From the NCBI RefSeq assembly GCF_001592305.1, contig NZ_BCWR01000004.1:372001-436000 (forward strand): DNA of 64,000 nt. Direction: 5' to 3'. Source of the stretch: Hydrogenophaga taeniospiralis CCUG 15921 (GTDB lineage: Bacteria; Pseudomonadota; Gammaproteobacteria; Burkholderiales; Burkholderiaceae_C). Under the pieces are notes generated by a model, which made no database searches, had not been told where the DNA came from, and saw only the letters and a list, made by a program, of their open reading frames with translations. Both the position numbers and the translations under genes were made by a program. Of this stretch, positions 1-8,529 are shown in pieces. Each line of letters starts with the position of its first letter. Position 1 is the first letter of the stretch.

Positions 1-89
1 TCACGCACCGCTTCGACCAGCATCTGGCCCATGCGTCCGCTGGCACCGGCGACACAGACGCGGTGCGAACCCTGCGACACGGCGCTCAC
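1..89 (-). CDS. dapB: 4-hydroxy-tetrahydrodipicolinate reductase, N-terminal fragment (runs off window)
   Basis: Only the first 29 codons are inside the window. From a GTG start the reading is VSAVSQGSHRVCVAGASGRM followed by GQMLVEAVR, which carries the GASGRMGQ dinucleotide-binding turn typical of DapB. The enzyme reduces the dihydrodipicolinate precursor in lysine and diaminopimelate synthesis. The GTG start overlaps the bamE stop (GTGA), so the two are probably translationally coupled. The identification rests on this short N-terminus and on the familiar dapB-bamE-fur order in betaproteobacteria. Confidence 0.8.
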   Translation of the reverse strand, partial: MSAVSQGSHRVCVAGASGRMGQMLVEAVR

Positions 90-688
90 CGGGAAGCCCC
101 CGGGGTCTCCAGCGGCGGGTAACTGGTGGCCGGTGCGGCGCCCGTCGAAGCGGGTGTGGCAGCGTCCTTGGATTCGGGGTTGTTTTCCTGGAACTTCTTC
201 AACTGTTCTTCGGTGGCCTGGAGCACGGGCACCTTGTCGGACTTGCGGCGCACGTCAAGTGAAGACACGAAATCGGCCTCGCTGGGCAATTCATCGGCCT
301 CAAAGCGCTCCAGCAAGTCCCCCTTGAAAAACAGCGCCACCTTGCGCTGCTGGGGGGGTTGCCCCTGCCGGCTGAAGGTGAACACGTAGTCCCAGCGATC
401 GGCATGGAAAACGCTGGTCAACAAGGGCGAGCCCAGCAGATCGCGCACCTGCGGACGGGTCATGCCCGGCTGCAGCGCCTGGGCCTGCTCGCGGGTGACC
501 ACATTGCCCTGGAGGATGTCGATCTTGTACGGCGTGACCAGACTGCCCACCGAGGGCAGCTTGTCCCCAATGCTGCCACAGGCGGACAACGCGGCGACGC
601 CCGCCAGCGCACACAGCACCCGCACCAGGCGGCTGGGCTTCTGTCGCAGGCCCGGATGGGACGGTGGGAGGGCTGTGAGTTGGTGCAT
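86..688 (-). CDS. bamE: Outer membrane protein assembly factor BamE (SmpA/OmlA family lipoprotein)
   Basis: This 200-residue protein is a small lipoprotein of the Bam complex that inserts beta-barrel proteins into the outer membrane. The start was set at MHQLTALPP, leaving a basic n-region, a hydrophobic stretch and the lipobox LSAC. The mature part has the SmpA/OmlA core: YKIDILQGNVV, then PGMTRPQVRDLLGSPLL and the aromatic strand WDYVFTF. The C-terminal Ala/Thr/Pro-rich tail is longer than in E. coli BamE, as is common in Burkholderiales. It is divergent from fur. An in-frame ATG 17 codons upstream would bury the signal peptide and was not used. Confidence 0.9.
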   Translation of the reverse strand: MHQLTALPPSHPGLRQKPSRLVRVLCALAGVAALSACGSIGDKLPSVGSLVTPYKIDILQGNVVTREQAQALQPGMTRPQVRDLLGSPLLTSVFHADRWDYVFTFSRQGQPPQQRKVALFFKGDLLERFEADELPSEADFVSSLDVRRKSDKVPVLQATEEQLKKFQENNPESKDAATPASTGAAPATSYPPLETPGASR

Positions 689-761
689 AGGGGCAAACCG
701 TGAAAGGCACTCGGATTCGCGTGCGTCGGCGGGGGACAATCTGGCCCCCTGCGCACGCTGG

Positions 762-780
762 CGATATGATCTTCATTGTA
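762..780. promoter_or_regulatory. Possible Fur box in the bamE-fur divergent promoter region
   Basis: The stretch ATGATCTTCATTGT resembles the central part of the Fur consensus (ATGATAATCATTAT), with both ATGAT and TCATT halves intact but weaker flanks. It lies about 100 bp upstream of fur in the gap shared with bamE, which would fit autoregulation. The match is partial and no clear -35/-10 pair was assigned. Confidence 0.3.
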
Positions 781-875
781 GCCCCGGGGGTAGGCCAGTC
801 CATGTTGCTGCCCTGTGTTGCCAGGGCGGCACCACAATCCCCTGAAACCGGCCCGTTCAACCCCGCACACCGCCC

Positions 876-1319
876 ATGACCAATATCGATGAACTGAAAA
901 GCACGGGACTCAAGGCCACCCTGCCACGGCTGAAGATTCTGGAGGTCTTCCAGAACGCCAAGCAGCGCCACATGACGGCCGAAGATGTGTTCCGCGTCCT
1001 GCTGGACGAACGCTCCGACATCGGTCTGGCCACGGTCTACCGTGTTCTCATGCAGTTCGAACAGGCCGGCCTGCTCACGCGCAGCAACTTTGAATCGGGC
1101 AAGGCGGTCTACGAACTCAACGAAGGCCAGCACCACGACCACTTGGTCTGTCTGGACTGCGGCCGGGTCGAGGAGTTTTTTGATCCGGAAATCGAAAAGC
1201 GCCAGCAGATGGTGGCGAAAACCCGCGGTTTCATCCTGCAGGAACACGCGCTCTCGCTGTACGCCAACTGCAGCAAGCCCGACTGCCCTCACCGGCACGA
1301 CAACTCGGGTCACCGCTGA
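876..1319 (+). CDS. fur: Ferric uptake regulator Fur
   Basis: This 147-residue metal-dependent repressor has the usual Fur length. An N-terminal winged helix ([35 protein letters not shown]) is followed by the metal-binding/dimerisation domain with [17 protein letters not shown] second cysteine pair lies near the C-terminus in NCSKPDCPH. The order bamE (divergent) - fur - hprK (convergent) is common in this group. Fur would repress iron uptake genes with Fe2+ as corepressor. Confidence 0.96.
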   Translation: MTNIDELKSTGLKATLPRLKILEVFQNAKQRHMTAEDVFRVLLDERSDIGLATVYRVLMQFEQAGLLTRSNFESGKAVYELNEGQHHDHLVCLDCGRVEEFFDPEIEKRQQMVAKTRGFILQEHALSLYANCSKPDCPHRHDNSGHR

Positions 1320-1348
1320 CGCCAGGACGCCGGACCATCCGGCTCCAC

Positions 1349-2299
1349 CTATTCGCCGCGCGCCATGGCCGCGCGGTGGCGTGCCACGAATTCCTGGTAG
1401 GTATCGATCCCGCGCAACTGCAGGATGGTGTTGCGCACCGCGGCCTCGACCAGCACGGCAATGTTGCGACCAGCCACCACCTGGATAACCGCCTTGCGCA
1501 CCGGCACACCAAGAACGTCCTGGTACAGCGGCTCGTGGGGCATGCGCTCGAAATCACGCTCCATGGTTTCCCGGCGCACCAGGTGCACGATCAGGGACAG
1601 CCGCATCTTGCGGCGCACCGCGGTTTCGCCAAAGATGGCCTTGATGTCGAGCAGGCCGATGCCGCGCACTTCCAGCAGGTTCTGCAGCAACTCGGGGCAG
1701 CGGCCTTCGATGCTGGTCTGGTTGATGCGGTAGAGGTCCACCGCGTCGTCGGCCACCAGCCCGTGTCCGCGGGAAATGAGTTCCAGACCGAGCTCGCTCT
1801 TGCCCAGCCCGGATTCGCCCGTGATCATCACGCCCATGCCCAGGATGTCCATGAAGACACCGTGCATCGACGCGCGATCGGCGAAATGGCGCGACAGGTA
1901 GGCGCGCAGCACATCGATGACGAAGGCCGCCGACTCCTGGGTAGCGAACATCGGTATCTGTGCCCGCTCGCACATGGCCATGAGCGCGTCGGGCGCGGTC
2001 TGCCCGTCGGCCACCACAAGCACCGGCGGCTCCAGCGTCACGATGCGCGCCACCCGCCGGCGGTTGTCGTCCTCGCTGGGACTGGTCAGGTAGGCCACCT
2101 CGCGTTCGCCAAACACCTGAACCCGGTACGGATGGATGTAATTGAGATAACCGACCAGATCGGCCCCCGAGCGCGCCTCACGGATCGCGACCTCGTCAAA
2201 CCGCCGCTCCGAGGCCCCGAGCCCCGCGATCCACTGCCACTTGAGGGCATCCCGGTGATCCTCGAACAGAACGTCGGCACTGACGACGGTGGGTTTCAA
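1349..2299 (-). CDS. hprK: HPr kinase/phosphorylase
   Basis: This 316-residue bifunctional enzyme phosphorylates and dephosphorylates a serine of the PTS carrier HPr. The Walker A motif GESGLGKSE is followed by the family signature [12 protein letters not shown], and the K3-type segment [11 protein letters not shown] lies further on. The N-terminal half (residues 1-130) matches the HprK N domain. It lies downstream of ptsN in the same direction. In betaproteobacteria this set belongs to the regulatory PTS rather than to sugar uptake. Confidence 0.95.
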   Translation of the reverse strand: MKPTVVSADVLFEDHRDALKWQWIAGLGASERRFDEVAIREARSGADLVGYLNYIHPYRVQVFGEREVAYLTSPSEDDNRRRVARIVTLEPPVLVVADGQTAPDALMAMCERAQIPMFATQESAAFVIDVLRAYLSRHFADRASMHGVFMDILGMGVMITGESGLGKSELGLELISRGHGLVADDAVDLYRINQTSIEGRCPELLQNLLEVRGIGLLDIKAIFGETAVRRKMRLSLIVHLVRRETMERDFERMPHEPLYQDVLGVPVRKAVIQVVAGRNIAVLVEAAVRNTILQLRGIDTYQEFVARHRAAMARGE

Positions 2300-2435
2300 G
2301 CGAGGGCACTCCGGAAATCGGCGCCGGGCCTGACGATCAGCCGCCAGCTTCCTTCATCCCGCTGAGGGCTGCGACCCGAGCGGCACAAGCCCCGGAACGG
2401 ACTGGCCAGCAAGGAACGCAAGGGGATGGACAAGC

Positions 2436-2906
2436 TCAGGCGGCGGCGTGCGCCGACTGCCAGGACGTGATCTGGCCGTGCAGCACCGCGGCATCGTTCG
2501 ACGTCTTCATCTGCTCGCGCAAGGCACTGTCGCTGAGCAGCTCGGCGATCTCGGACAGGATCTCCAGATGCTTCTGGGTCGCTGCTTCGGGCACCAGCAG
2601 GAAGATCATGAGCTGGACCGGCTGCTCGTCCGGGGCGTCAAAACCGATCGGGCTGGCGAGCTGGAACACCGCAGCCAGCGGTTGTTTCAGCCCTTTGATG
2701 CGGCCATGGGGAATGGCCACGCCGTGCCCCAGGCCGGTGGAGCCCAGGCGTTCGCGAGCGAAGAGGCTGTCGGTGATCAGCGCACGGTTGAGGCCATGCA
2801 AGGTTTCAAACAGCAGGCCCGCTTCTTCAAAGGCGCGTTTTTTGCTGGTCGCATCCACGCTGACGAGCACTTGCGCGGCGGGCAATATGGCAGAGAGTCG
2901 GTTCAT
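2436..2906 (-). CDS. ptsN: PTS IIA-like nitrogen-regulatory protein (EIIA-Ntr)
   Basis: This 156-residue EIIA of the regulatory nitrogen PTS receives phosphate from NPr/HPr and regulates potassium, nitrogen and carbon functions by protein contacts. The active-site histidine lies in LGHGVAIPHGRIKGL; DAPDEQPVQLMIFLLVPEAA is the family core. Order on this strand is hpf, ptsN, hprK, a conserved neighbourhood. In many relatives rpoN lies just upstream; here an MFS carrier is found instead. Confidence 0.93.
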   Translation of the reverse strand: MNRLSAILPAAQVLVSVDATSKKRAFEEAGLLFETLHGLNRALITDSLFARERLGSTGLGHGVAIPHGRIKGLKQPLAAVFQLASPIGFDAPDEQPVQLMIFLLVPEAATQKHLEILSEIAELLSDSALREQMKTSNDAAVLHGQITSWQSAHAAA

Positions 2907-2962
2907 GTGGGCCTCTTGGACCGCAAATTATGCCGAGTTGAGCGACATTGGCTAGACCGGGA

Positions 2963-2995
2963 AAACAAAAAAGCCGCTTGACTTTTGAAGCGGCT
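2963..2995 (-). terminator. Rho-independent terminator downstream of hpf
   Basis: Read on the minus strand, AGCCGCTT - 8 nt loop - AAGCGGCT forms a perfect 8-bp stem, followed directly by TTTTTTGTTTT. It lies 53 nt after the hpf stop and before the ptsN start, so hpf is probably a separate or partly attenuated transcript. Confidence 0.8.
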
Positions 2996-3048
2996 CGCTG
3001 CATCGCAACATAAAGACCGGGCCACCGGTGGGCGACCCGTGATTTTTG

Positions 3049-3378
3049 TCACATCAGACGTTTGGCACTCTCGTGAGCATGGTCTTGTGTTTTGTCCTTG
3101 TAGCGCAACACCTGCCGGTCGAGCTTGTCGGCGAGTTCGTCCACGGCGGCATACAGATCGGCGTGGACGCTTTCGGCGAACAGATCCCGTCCCTTGACAT
3201 GGATGTTGCATTCGGCCTTCTGGCGCATGTCTTTCTCTTTCAGGTTGTCCACTGTCAGCAGCACCTTGATATCGACCACCTGGTCGAAGTGTCGGGATAT
3301 GCGTTCAAGCTTGGTCGTGACGTAACCGCGCAGGGCGGGGGTGACCTCGAGGTGGTGACCGCTGATCGTCAAGTTCAT
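3049..3378 (-). CDS. hpf: Ribosome hibernation promoting factor, short form
   Basis: This 109-residue member of the HPF/YfiA family binds the 30S decoding region and promotes ribosome dimerisation in stationary phase. The start at [20 protein letters not shown] was chosen because GGAGG sits 7 nt upstream. The sequence shows the alpha/beta core with [21 protein letters not shown] and a C-terminal basic helix. The absence of the extra C-terminal domain identifies the short type. Confidence 0.92.
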   Translation of the reverse strand: MNLTISGHHLEVTPALRGYVTTKLERISRHFDQVVDIKVLLTVDNLKEKDMRQKAECNIHVKGRDLFAESVHADLYAAVDELADKLDRQVLRYKDKTQDHAHESAKRLM

Positions 3379-3411
3379 GGAAGAGCCTCCTAATGCTCCG
3401 GGTTGACACAA

Positions 3412-3440
3412 GCCGCCGGGCGGTCAGACCGCCCGGCGGC
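3412..3440 (-). other. Strong GC hairpin in the hpf upstream region
   Basis: GCCGCCGGGCGG - 5 nt - CCGCCCGGCGGC is a perfect 12-bp inverted repeat 33 nt upstream of the hpf start and about 110 nt after the stop of the upstream MFS gene. There is no U-tract, so it is a weak candidate for a terminator of the MFS gene. It could be an RNA structure in the hpf leader or a repeat element. Confidence 0.45.
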
Positions 3441-3553
3441 AACGGGGATGTCTTGAACCCACTATGCCCATGAAACCGGGGCGACGCAAGCTCGCACCGC
3501 AACAAAGGGTGAAAACGCGAACCTTGGCACTCAACTGACCGTGCGCGCACGGC

Positions 3554-4792
3554 TCAGGGTGCGGCAGGATGCCCCATGCCGGCCCCGTGCACGCGCAGGC
3601 GGCGCGCCATGGCGATCGCGGCCAGGCTAGCGCCGGCGCCCAAAAGACCCGACACCCAGTAATGTTGAACGAGCCCCGCCGCGTCCCGGCTGATGATGAG
3701 CCCGCCCAGAAACGACGCCAGCCCCATCGCGGCGGATTGCACCGACGCATTGAGCGCCATGAAGGTGCCGCGCAGGGCCGGGTTGGCCGCACCGGTCACG
3801 AGCGCCATGCCGGGAATCATGCGCCCGCTCATGCAGATGAACAGCAGGGTGGACACGACCAACACGCCCCGCAGCGGCCAGTGCGGCATCAGCGTGGTGG
3901 CGAGCATGGGCACGATCACGGCCAGCGCCAGCATGGTGAAGGTGCGCACCTTGCCCAGCCTATCGGCCAGCCGGCCAAACAGCCGCGCGGTGAACAGGGT
4001 GGCCACGCCACCACACAGATACAAATAGGGAATCTGGGTCTCCTGCACCCCCACGTTGGTTTGCATGTAGATGGTGAGATAGGGCAGGATGGTGAAGCCG
4101 GTGAACATCAGCAGGGCGGAAAAGGCAAATGCCCGCTGGTGGTTGGGTTCCACGAGCACCATGCCGATGCCGCGCCAGATCGAAGGCCGGTCCTTGACCA
4201 GCAGGTGGTGGTTGAGCTGGGGCAGGGTCAGCGCGGCCCCCAGCGCCAGCACGCCGCTGAGCAGGGCAATGCCGATGAAGGGAGCCTGCCAGCTCCAGTG
4301 GCTCGCCAGGAACAGCCCCAGGGGAACGCCCGCGACGGTGGACACCGAAAAGGACGACATCACGATGCCCATGGCGCGACCGCGCCGCTCGAAGGGCACC
4401 ACGTCGGCCACGATGGTCTGCGACAGCGCCGAGAGCACGCCACCGAACATGCCGGCGGCCACGCGCGCGACCATCAGGAAACCGTAGCCGGGTGCGAGGC
4501 CACAGGCGAGCGTGGCCAAGGCGAACAGCCCGTACAGGGTCAGCAGCAGGCGCTTGCGATCAAAGCGGTCCACATAGGTGGCTGCCGCCAGGCCCGAGAC
4601 GCCGGCCGACAGCGTGTACGCCGACACCAGCAGCCCGAACTGCGCATCGCTGATGCCGAAGAGCCGCGTGAATTGCGGCCCCAGCGGCATCATGATCATG
4701 AAATCGAGGATGTGGGTGAACTGGATGCCGGCGATGGTGATCAGCAACCACAGCTCGCGGCGGTGTGACAGGGCAATGGGTGGGTTGTTCAT
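3554..4792 (-). CDS. MFS transporter
   Basis: This 412-residue integral membrane carrier has about 12 hydrophobic segments. The N-terminal half contains the MFS loop motif YVDRFDRKRLLL between helices 2 and 3 and a GRAMGIVMSS segment. It resembles the sugar-efflux/arabinose-exporter branch (COG2814-like), but the substrate cannot be read. The start at MNNPPIALSHRRELWLLI places the first helix correctly; an upstream ATG would add 18 arginine-rich residues. It stands alone on its strand, divergent from the signalling cluster. Confidence 0.8.
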   Translation of the reverse strand: MNNPPIALSHRRELWLLITIAGIQFTHILDFMIMMPLGPQFTRLFGISDAQFGLLVSAYTLSAGVSGLAAATYVDRFDRKRLLLTLYGLFALATLACGLAPGYGFLMVARVAAGMFGGVLSALSQTIVADVVPFERRGRAMGIVMSSFSVSTVAGVPLGLFLASHWSWQAPFIGIALLSGVLALGAALTLPQLNHHLLVKDRPSIWRGIGMVLVEPNHQRAFAFSALLMFTGFTILPYLTIYMQTNVGVQETQIPYLYLCGGVATLFTARLFGRLADRLGKVRTFTMLALAVIVPMLATTLMPHWPLRGVLVVSTLLFICMSGRMIPGMALVTGAANPALRGTFMALNASVQSAAMGLASFLGGLIISRDAAGLVQHYWVSGLLGAGASLAAIAMARRLRVHGAGMGHPAAP

Positions 4793-4987
4793 GAGGAATG
4801 TCAGACGCGAGCCTCCGCGAGGCCAGCGGTGGAGGATACGCAGCAAGGCGCTCCCGCGCCCCGGACACCGCCAATGCCCTGATGGACCGCCCTGACTTCG
4901 CTCGGTCCGGAGGGCCGGACGCGAAGGGGCTCAAGTGTGTTGCGAGGGTGTCGAAATACCCTGGACACACCCGGAGTCCATGACGCC

Positions 4988-6373
4988 ATGACCAGCATTG
5001 CCCTTCAAGAGCCATCATCCGCCACCGCGAATGCCGGGTCGTTGGCTGTCCCGACGGTTCTGACCGTCGATGACGAACCCTCCGTGCTGAGCGCGTTGCG
5101 CCGCGTCTTCCGGACGCAGGGCATCGCGACCCTGCAGGCGACGAGTGCCGCCGAGGGCCTGGCGCTGCTCAAGACCCACCGGGTGGACCTGGTGATTTCG
5201 GACATGCGCATGCCCGAAATGGACGGTGCGCGTTTCCTGGAACTGGTGCGCTCGCACGACGAGGGCATCGCGCGCATTCTGCTGACCGGCTACGCCGACA
5301 TTTCCGCCACGATCGCGGCCATCAACAAAGGCGCCATCCACCGCTACATCTCCAAGCCCTGGGACGATCAGGACCTCGTTCTGGTGGTGCGGGAGGCCCT
5401 GATCCGGCGCGGCCTTGAGCAGCAGAACGCCGAGCTGACCGAACTGACCAAGCGGCAGAACGAACAGCTTCGCGACGCCAATCAGACACTGGAGTCGCGG
5501 GTGGCCGCACGAACCGCCGAACTCCAGCAGATCAACGGCATGCTGGACGCGGCGTATGAGGATCTGGACAACACCTTTGTGCTCGCGGTCAATGTGTTTT
5601 CCAGTCTGATGGAAATGCGCGTGGGCAACTCCGGCCATTCGCGCCGCGTGGCCGATCTGAGCCGCGAGACCGCCAAACGCCTGGGCCTGTCGGACCGCGA
5701 GATCCGCGATGTCCATCTGGCCGCGCTGGTCCACGACGTGGGCAACATCGGCTTTCCTGATGCCATGCTGGGCAAGCCGGTCTCCGCCTACACCCCTGAA
5801 GAAACCCAACGCTATCGGCGCCATCCGATCGACGGCGAAACCACCTTGATGGCGCTGTCGCAACTGCAAGGGGTGGCGCGCATCGTGCGCCAGCACCACG
5901 AACGCATGGACGGCAAAGGATTTCCCGATGGCCTGGCGGCGCCCGAGATCGTGATGGGCGCGCGCATCGTGGCGGTGGCCAGCGATCTGGACGACATGAT
6001 GCACGGCAACCTGGGGGACCAGCGCAGCACCGCGGAACGCGCGCAGAGAATGCTTCATGGCGGCATCGACACGCGCTACGACCGTTCCGTGGTCGAAACC
6101 ATGATCAAGGTCGTTGACGACCTGGCGGCCGCGGCCAAGGCGGACGTGCACATGGACGTGCGTGATCTGCGTCCCGGCATGGTGCTGGCACGCGATCTGG
6201 TGTCTTCCCGCGGGGCCATCCTGCTGGCGGCGGGATACGTGTTCGACGAACGCGTGGTCAAGCAGGTAGGCGACTTTTCCGCGAGGGAAGGCGTTCGACT
6301 CACGTTGTGGGTCCGGAAGAACTCGATCCCGCAAGACACCAAGCGACTCGACATACCGGGGAGCCAGTCATGA
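4988..6373 (+). CDS. Response regulator with HD-GYP output domain
   Basis: This 461-residue RpfG-like protein has an N-terminal receiver domain (about 22-137) with DDE at 28-30, phospho-acceptor Asp72 and Lys123 in SKPWDD. A coiled coil (145-185) leads to an HD-GYP domain (about 195-390), which in active members hydrolyses cyclic di-GMP. HD is at 249-250 and HHERMDGKGFP at 303-312. Two family positions differ: HDVGN instead of HDIGK, and AVASD where AVAD is usual, so activity is uncertain. A C-terminal segment DLRPGMVLARDL follows. The stop overlaps the kinase start (ATGA), giving tight coupling. A start 17 codons upstream is possible. Confidence 0.88.
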   Translation: MTSIALQEPSSATANAGSLAVPTVLTVDDEPSVLSALRRVFRTQGIATLQATSAAEGLALLKTHRVDLVISDMRMPEMDGARFLELVRSHDEGIARILLTGYADISATIAAINKGAIHRYISKPWDDQDLVLVVREALIRRGLEQQNAELTELTKRQNEQLRDANQTLESRVAARTAELQQINGMLDAAYEDLDNTFVLAVNVFSSLMEMRVGNSGHSRRVADLSRETAKRLGLSDREIRDVHLAALVHDVGNIGFPDAMLGKPVSAYTPEETQRYRRHPIDGETTLMALSQLQGVARIVRQHHERMDGKGFPDGLAAPEIVMGARIVAVASDLDDMMHGNLGDQRSTAERAQRMLHGGIDTRYDRSVVETMIKVVDDLAAAAKADVHMDVRDLRPGMVLARDLVSSRGAILLAAGYVFDERVVKQVGDFSAREGVRLTLWVRKNSIPQDTKRLDIPGSQS

Positions 6374-8529
6374 TGGACGTTGCGGACCAGCAGAAATCGA
6401 ATGCCACGGTGGCCAGGGAGATGGTCGATGCCATGGCCGTTCCGTCGGCCTTGCTGGAGGACGGACGGATCGTGGCGGCCAACGATGCGTTGTGCCGGCT
6501 GGGCTCGCGCAGTCCGTCGGCCCTGATGGACTTGCCACTGCTCGATCTGGTGGACGAGGCCACGCGAGCGCCACTGCATGCCGCCATCCTGACCTGCTCG
6601 GAGCACGGCGAGGTGCCGCCCGTGGTCTCGGGTTCGATCATGACGCCCGATGGCGGGCTGCGCCCGGTGGAGATCCATGCCCGCCAGGTCTGTTTCGATG
6701 ACCGGGTCCAGGTGGTGGTGACCTGCGTGGACCTCAGCGACGTGATGCATGTGCAGAGCAGCCTGCTGGGCATGACCGAGATGCTGTCGCAGATCATCGA
6801 CGGGGCCTCGGTGGCTTCGCTGGTGATCGACCAGTACCACCGGGTGACGCACTGGAACACGGCCTGTGAACGCATGACCGGCATCAAGCGCAACGAGGTG
6901 CTCGGATCGCGGGAAGGCTGGCGGGCGTTCTACCCGGAACAGCGCCCCTTGCTCGCGGACATGATCGTCGACGGAGTCGATGAAGCGACCATGCGATCGT
7001 TCTACGGCGGGCAGATGAGTCTGTCATCCATGATCCCCGGCGGGGTCGAGGTCGAGGCCTTCTTTCCGCAGTTCGGCCCATCGGGCAAGTGGCTGTTCTT
7101 CACGGCCGCCCCGCTCTACGACGCCCAGGGCGCGGTGATCGGTGCCATCGAAACCCTGCAAGACGTGACCGCCCGCCGGAGTTCGGAGGACGAACTGCTG
7201 CGGCACCGCAACGAGCTCGAGGAAATCGTGCGGCAACGCTCGGCCGAGCTGGCGGCCACCGCACGCGACCTGGAACTGTTCATCGCCAATTCGCCCATCG
7301 GGGTGGCCTATGCCAAGAGAGGCGTGATCCAGCGCGTCAACCCCGCCATGGCCGACATGTTCGGTTATGCCGCGTCCGACATGGCCGGTCTGCCGGCACG
7401 TGCGACCTACCTGACGGAAGAGGACTTCGCCAACTTTGAAAGCCATGTCATTCCCCGGTTCAAAAAAGGCGAACCCATTCACGTGGAGATGTGGATGCGC
7501 CGCGCCGATGGCCAGCCCATCTGGGTGCAGGTCGATGCGTACGTGGCCAACACGGCCGACCCGGGTCTTGGCACCTGGTGGATGATGCAGGACCGCTCCG
7601 ACATCCGGTTCGCCCAGGAGCAGTTGCAGGAGCGGATCAACCAGCTCGACGCGATGAACCATCAGCTGGAGGAAGCGCAGAACCAGCTGCTGCAACAGGA
7701 CAAGATGGCGTCGATCGGGCAGTTGGCCGCCGGCGTGGCGCACGAGATCAACAACCCGATCGGTTTCGTCAGCTCCAACCTCAACACCCTGCGCCAGTAC
7801 GTGGACGGCCTGCTGGGCCTGAGCGCGGCCTGCGACGCGGCGCTGGCCGCCCCGGGCGACGCCGCCGTGGCCGCGGCGCTGACGACGAAGCGGGAAGAAG
7901 TCGAAATCGACTTCCTGCGCGAGGATCTCCCACTGCTGCTGGACGAATGCGCCGAAGGCCTGGGGCGCGTCAAGAAGATCGTGCAGGACCTCAAGGACTT
8001 CTCGCGTGTGGACCATTCGGACTGGCAGGAAGCCGATCTGAACGTGGGCCTGGAGTCCACCCTCAACGTGGTGCGGCACGAGGTGAAATACAAGGCCGAG
8101 GTGATCAAGAAGCTCGCGCCGCTGCCGCCCGTCATGTGCCTGGCGGCGCAGCTCAACCAGGTGTTCATGAACCTGATCGTCAACGCGGCGCACGCCATTG
8201 CCGAGAAGGGAACCATCACCTTGTTGAGCGGCGTGGAGCAGGACTGGGCCTGGGTGCAGGTGGAGGACACGGGCTGCGGCATGAGCGCCGAGGTACAGCG
8301 GCGGATCTTCGAGCCCTTCTTCACCACCAAGGACGTGGGCAAGGGAACGGGGCTGGGGATGTCGCTGTCGTTCTCCATCATTCAGAAACACGGCGGCACG
8401 ATCCAGGTGCGCTCCGTCGTCGGGGAAGGCACGGCCATCCGCGTCTGGCTGCCGGTCGCCGGGCCTGCCGCCCAGGGAAAAGAAACCAATCCACCCGTGT
8501 GGGAGCACAACAATGAACATGTTGCCTGA
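6370..8529 (+). CDS. PAS-domain sensor histidine kinase
   Basis: This 719-residue protein has no membrane segment, so it is predicted to be a cytoplasmic sensor. Three PAS-like domains are visible, near 15-130, 140-270 and 300-420, each starting with a pattern such as GASVASLVIDQYHRVTHWN. A coiled coil (about 420-445) leads to the dimerisation helix with His458 in AAGVAHEINNP. The ATPase part has NLIVNAAHAI, DTGCGM and TGLGMSLS. It probably phosphorylates the receiver domains encoded on either side. It overlaps the upstream gene by 4 bp and the downstream gene by 17 bp. The sensed signal is unknown. Confidence 0.9.
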   Translation: MMDVADQQKSNATVAREMVDAMAVPSALLEDGRIVAANDALCRLGSRSPSALMDLPLLDLVDEATRAPLHAAILTCSEHGEVPPVVSGSIMTPDGGLRPVEIHARQVCFDDRVQVVVTCVDLSDVMHVQSSLLGMTEMLSQIIDGASVASLVIDQYHRVTHWNTACERMTGIKRNEVLGSREGWRAFYPEQRPLLADMIVDGVDEATMRSFYGGQMSLSSMIPGGVEVEAFFPQFGPSGKWLFFTAAPLYDAQGAVIGAIETLQDVTARRSSEDELLRHRNELEEIVRQRSAELAATARDLELFIANSPIGVAYAKRGVIQRVNPAMADMFGYAASDMAGLPARATYLTEEDFANFESHVIPRFKKGEPIHVEMWMRRADGQPIWVQVDAYVANTADPGLGTWWMMQDRSDIRFAQEQLQERINQLDAMNHQLEEAQNQLLQQDKMASIGQLAAGVAHEINNPIGFVSSNLNTLRQYVDGLLGLSAACDAALAAPGDAAVAAALTTKREEVEIDFLREDLPLLLDECAEGLGRVKKIVQDLKDFSRVDHSDWQEADLNVGLESTLNVVRHEVKYKAEVIKKLAPLPPVMCLAAQLNQVFMNLIVNAAHAIAEKGTITLLSGVEQDWAWVQVEDTGCGMSAEVQRRIFEPFFTTKDVGKGTGLGMSLSFSIIQKHGGTIQVRSVVGEGTAIRVWLPVAGPAAQGKETNPPVWEHNNEHVA

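Noticed and set aside
1329..1343. Short GCCGG/CCGGC hairpin between fur and hprK as terminator
   Set aside because: It has a 5-bp stem with no U-tract on either strand, too weak to call.
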